NCBI GenBank assembly: GCA_034766995.1
Contig: CM068314.1
Coordinates: forward strand, 23,720,784-23,784,783
Source of the DNA: Acanthacorydalis orientalis
Taxonomy: Eukaryota; Arthropoda; Insecta; Megaloptera; Corydalidae
Length of the DNA: 64,000 bases
Direction of reading: 5' to 3'
Shown: positions 63,381 through 64,000 of the stretch, in pieces
Position numbering within the stretch: the first letter of the stretch is position 1
Layout of the letters: each line of letters begins with the position of its first letter
Notes under the pieces: model-generated
The model's database searches: none
Told to the model about the DNA's origin: nothing
The model's input: the letters and a program-made list of their open reading frames with translations, nothing else
Position numbers and translations under genes: made by a program

Positions 63381-64000
63381 CATTCATATATAGGTTCTAA
63401 AAATATCTTTCTTTGTCAACGTACATATTTGCAGAAAACTGATATTGCTGTGTTTTGAGATATTTCAAACATGCGCAGTATTTGGTAACCTTGTGATAAT
63501 ATCCTTCAGAATATTTAGGTCAATGCACCTCACGCTTCAGCCCTTTATATAAAATTGTATTTTTTCCTTCTTACTCAAGTAAGTTTATGTTATAAATCAA
63601 AATGCAGTAAGTATATTTCATCGATTTTTTAAATATTTCATTTTTTACTTTAATACAAGTTTAATATACATACAGTGTTAGATATTTAAATATACCAAGT
63701 GTTTCTTTTAAATTTTACATATTTATTTACCTAAACATACTTTTACCTTTACATATTTATATAACTAAATAAAATATACTTCTCTACATAGGATAATCAA
63801 CAGTATTGTTGACAAGATAACAGTTTTTGATATATTTTCGTTTACTTAAACAACATTGCATTCTTAAATATTCTTTTTTTCAATACAATTATTCTGAAAA
63901 GAAAAAAAGTCTTTTCAAAAGATATGAACAGTAATATGATTTGTCCTACGTTTTAAATACAATAATTAATTTGTTGTTTTTATGATATTTTTTAAAAAAA

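Larger units (their letters stand above)
61011..64000. other. Gene-free AT-rich DNA to the window end
   Basis: A TA tract lies at 62109-62159 and a duplicated compound tract at 63263-63380. A possible worn family arm lies near 61545-61660 (TTATTGATTATTATCTATTACG, then ATAATTAATTATTGAACC). The segment 63460-63560 is slightly less AT-rich, with no frame or splice pattern I can support. Confidence 0.72.

Overview
This looks like a very AT-rich intergenic or intronic stretch of an invertebrate nuclear genome, most likely an arthropod. The grounds are the lack of compact coding regions, a long (TA)n microsatellite about every 0.9 kb (more than 70 tracts, several over 60 bp), and a graveyard of decayed class II transposons. 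These include cecropia-type mariner, another complete mariner, a Bari/Minos-style Tc1 element, and hAT- and piggyBac-type non-autonomous elements. The species cannot be fixed from the sequence. I see no complete host protein gene, rRNA, tRNA or CRISPR array, and nothing prokaryotic. Most long reading frames are translations of (TA)n or (CA)n, or chance frames in AT-rich DNA.

Layout. At 0-5.3 kb there is a perfect hairpin (336-371), arms of a dispersed palindromic repeat (2.75-2.92, 4.18-4.36, 4.46-4.79 kb), and a piggyBac-like MITE with TTAA ends (4797-5298). At 8.16-8.36 kb there is a mariner 3' fragment. At 14.2 kb there is a small GC-richer open frame, and at 15.02-15.25 kb a CA-rich satellite. 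At 17.85-18.16 kb there is a second palindromic repeat. At 19.88-20.34 kb there is a GC-richer, promoter- or first-exon-like island. At 20718-21728 there is a hAT-type element with an 8-bp target duplication. At 23386-25014 there is a Tc1-like element with IR/DR ends. At 26.5 kb there is a mariner catalytic-core scrap. Mariner elements follow at 31775-32340, 34672-35905 and 39401-39950. A 41.1-41.4 kb island carries a strong hairpin. Palindromic repeats recur at 45.5, 56.0 and 60.7 kb, and TTAA-bounded MITE candidates lie at 56.4-57.0 and 60.2-60.5 kb. A last GC-richer island is at 57.3-57.6 kb.

Three short segments have good splice signals on both sides and could be exons of a gene with very large introns: 29210-29251 (+), 37498-37534 (-) and 49629-49701 (+). 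The last contains an ATG after in-frame stops, as expected for a 5' exon. They are not all on one strand, so they cannot all belong to one gene.

The most interesting unexplained structure is the dispersed repeat family. Its units lie head to head as about 300-bp palindromes, and the inward-facing heads keep a small hairpin that appears to covary (GATGG/CCATC, GATGAT/ATCATC). I do not recognise the family. The second is a pair of cecropia-type mariner elements sharing one internal deletion, which implies that a deleted derivative was mobilised as a MITE.
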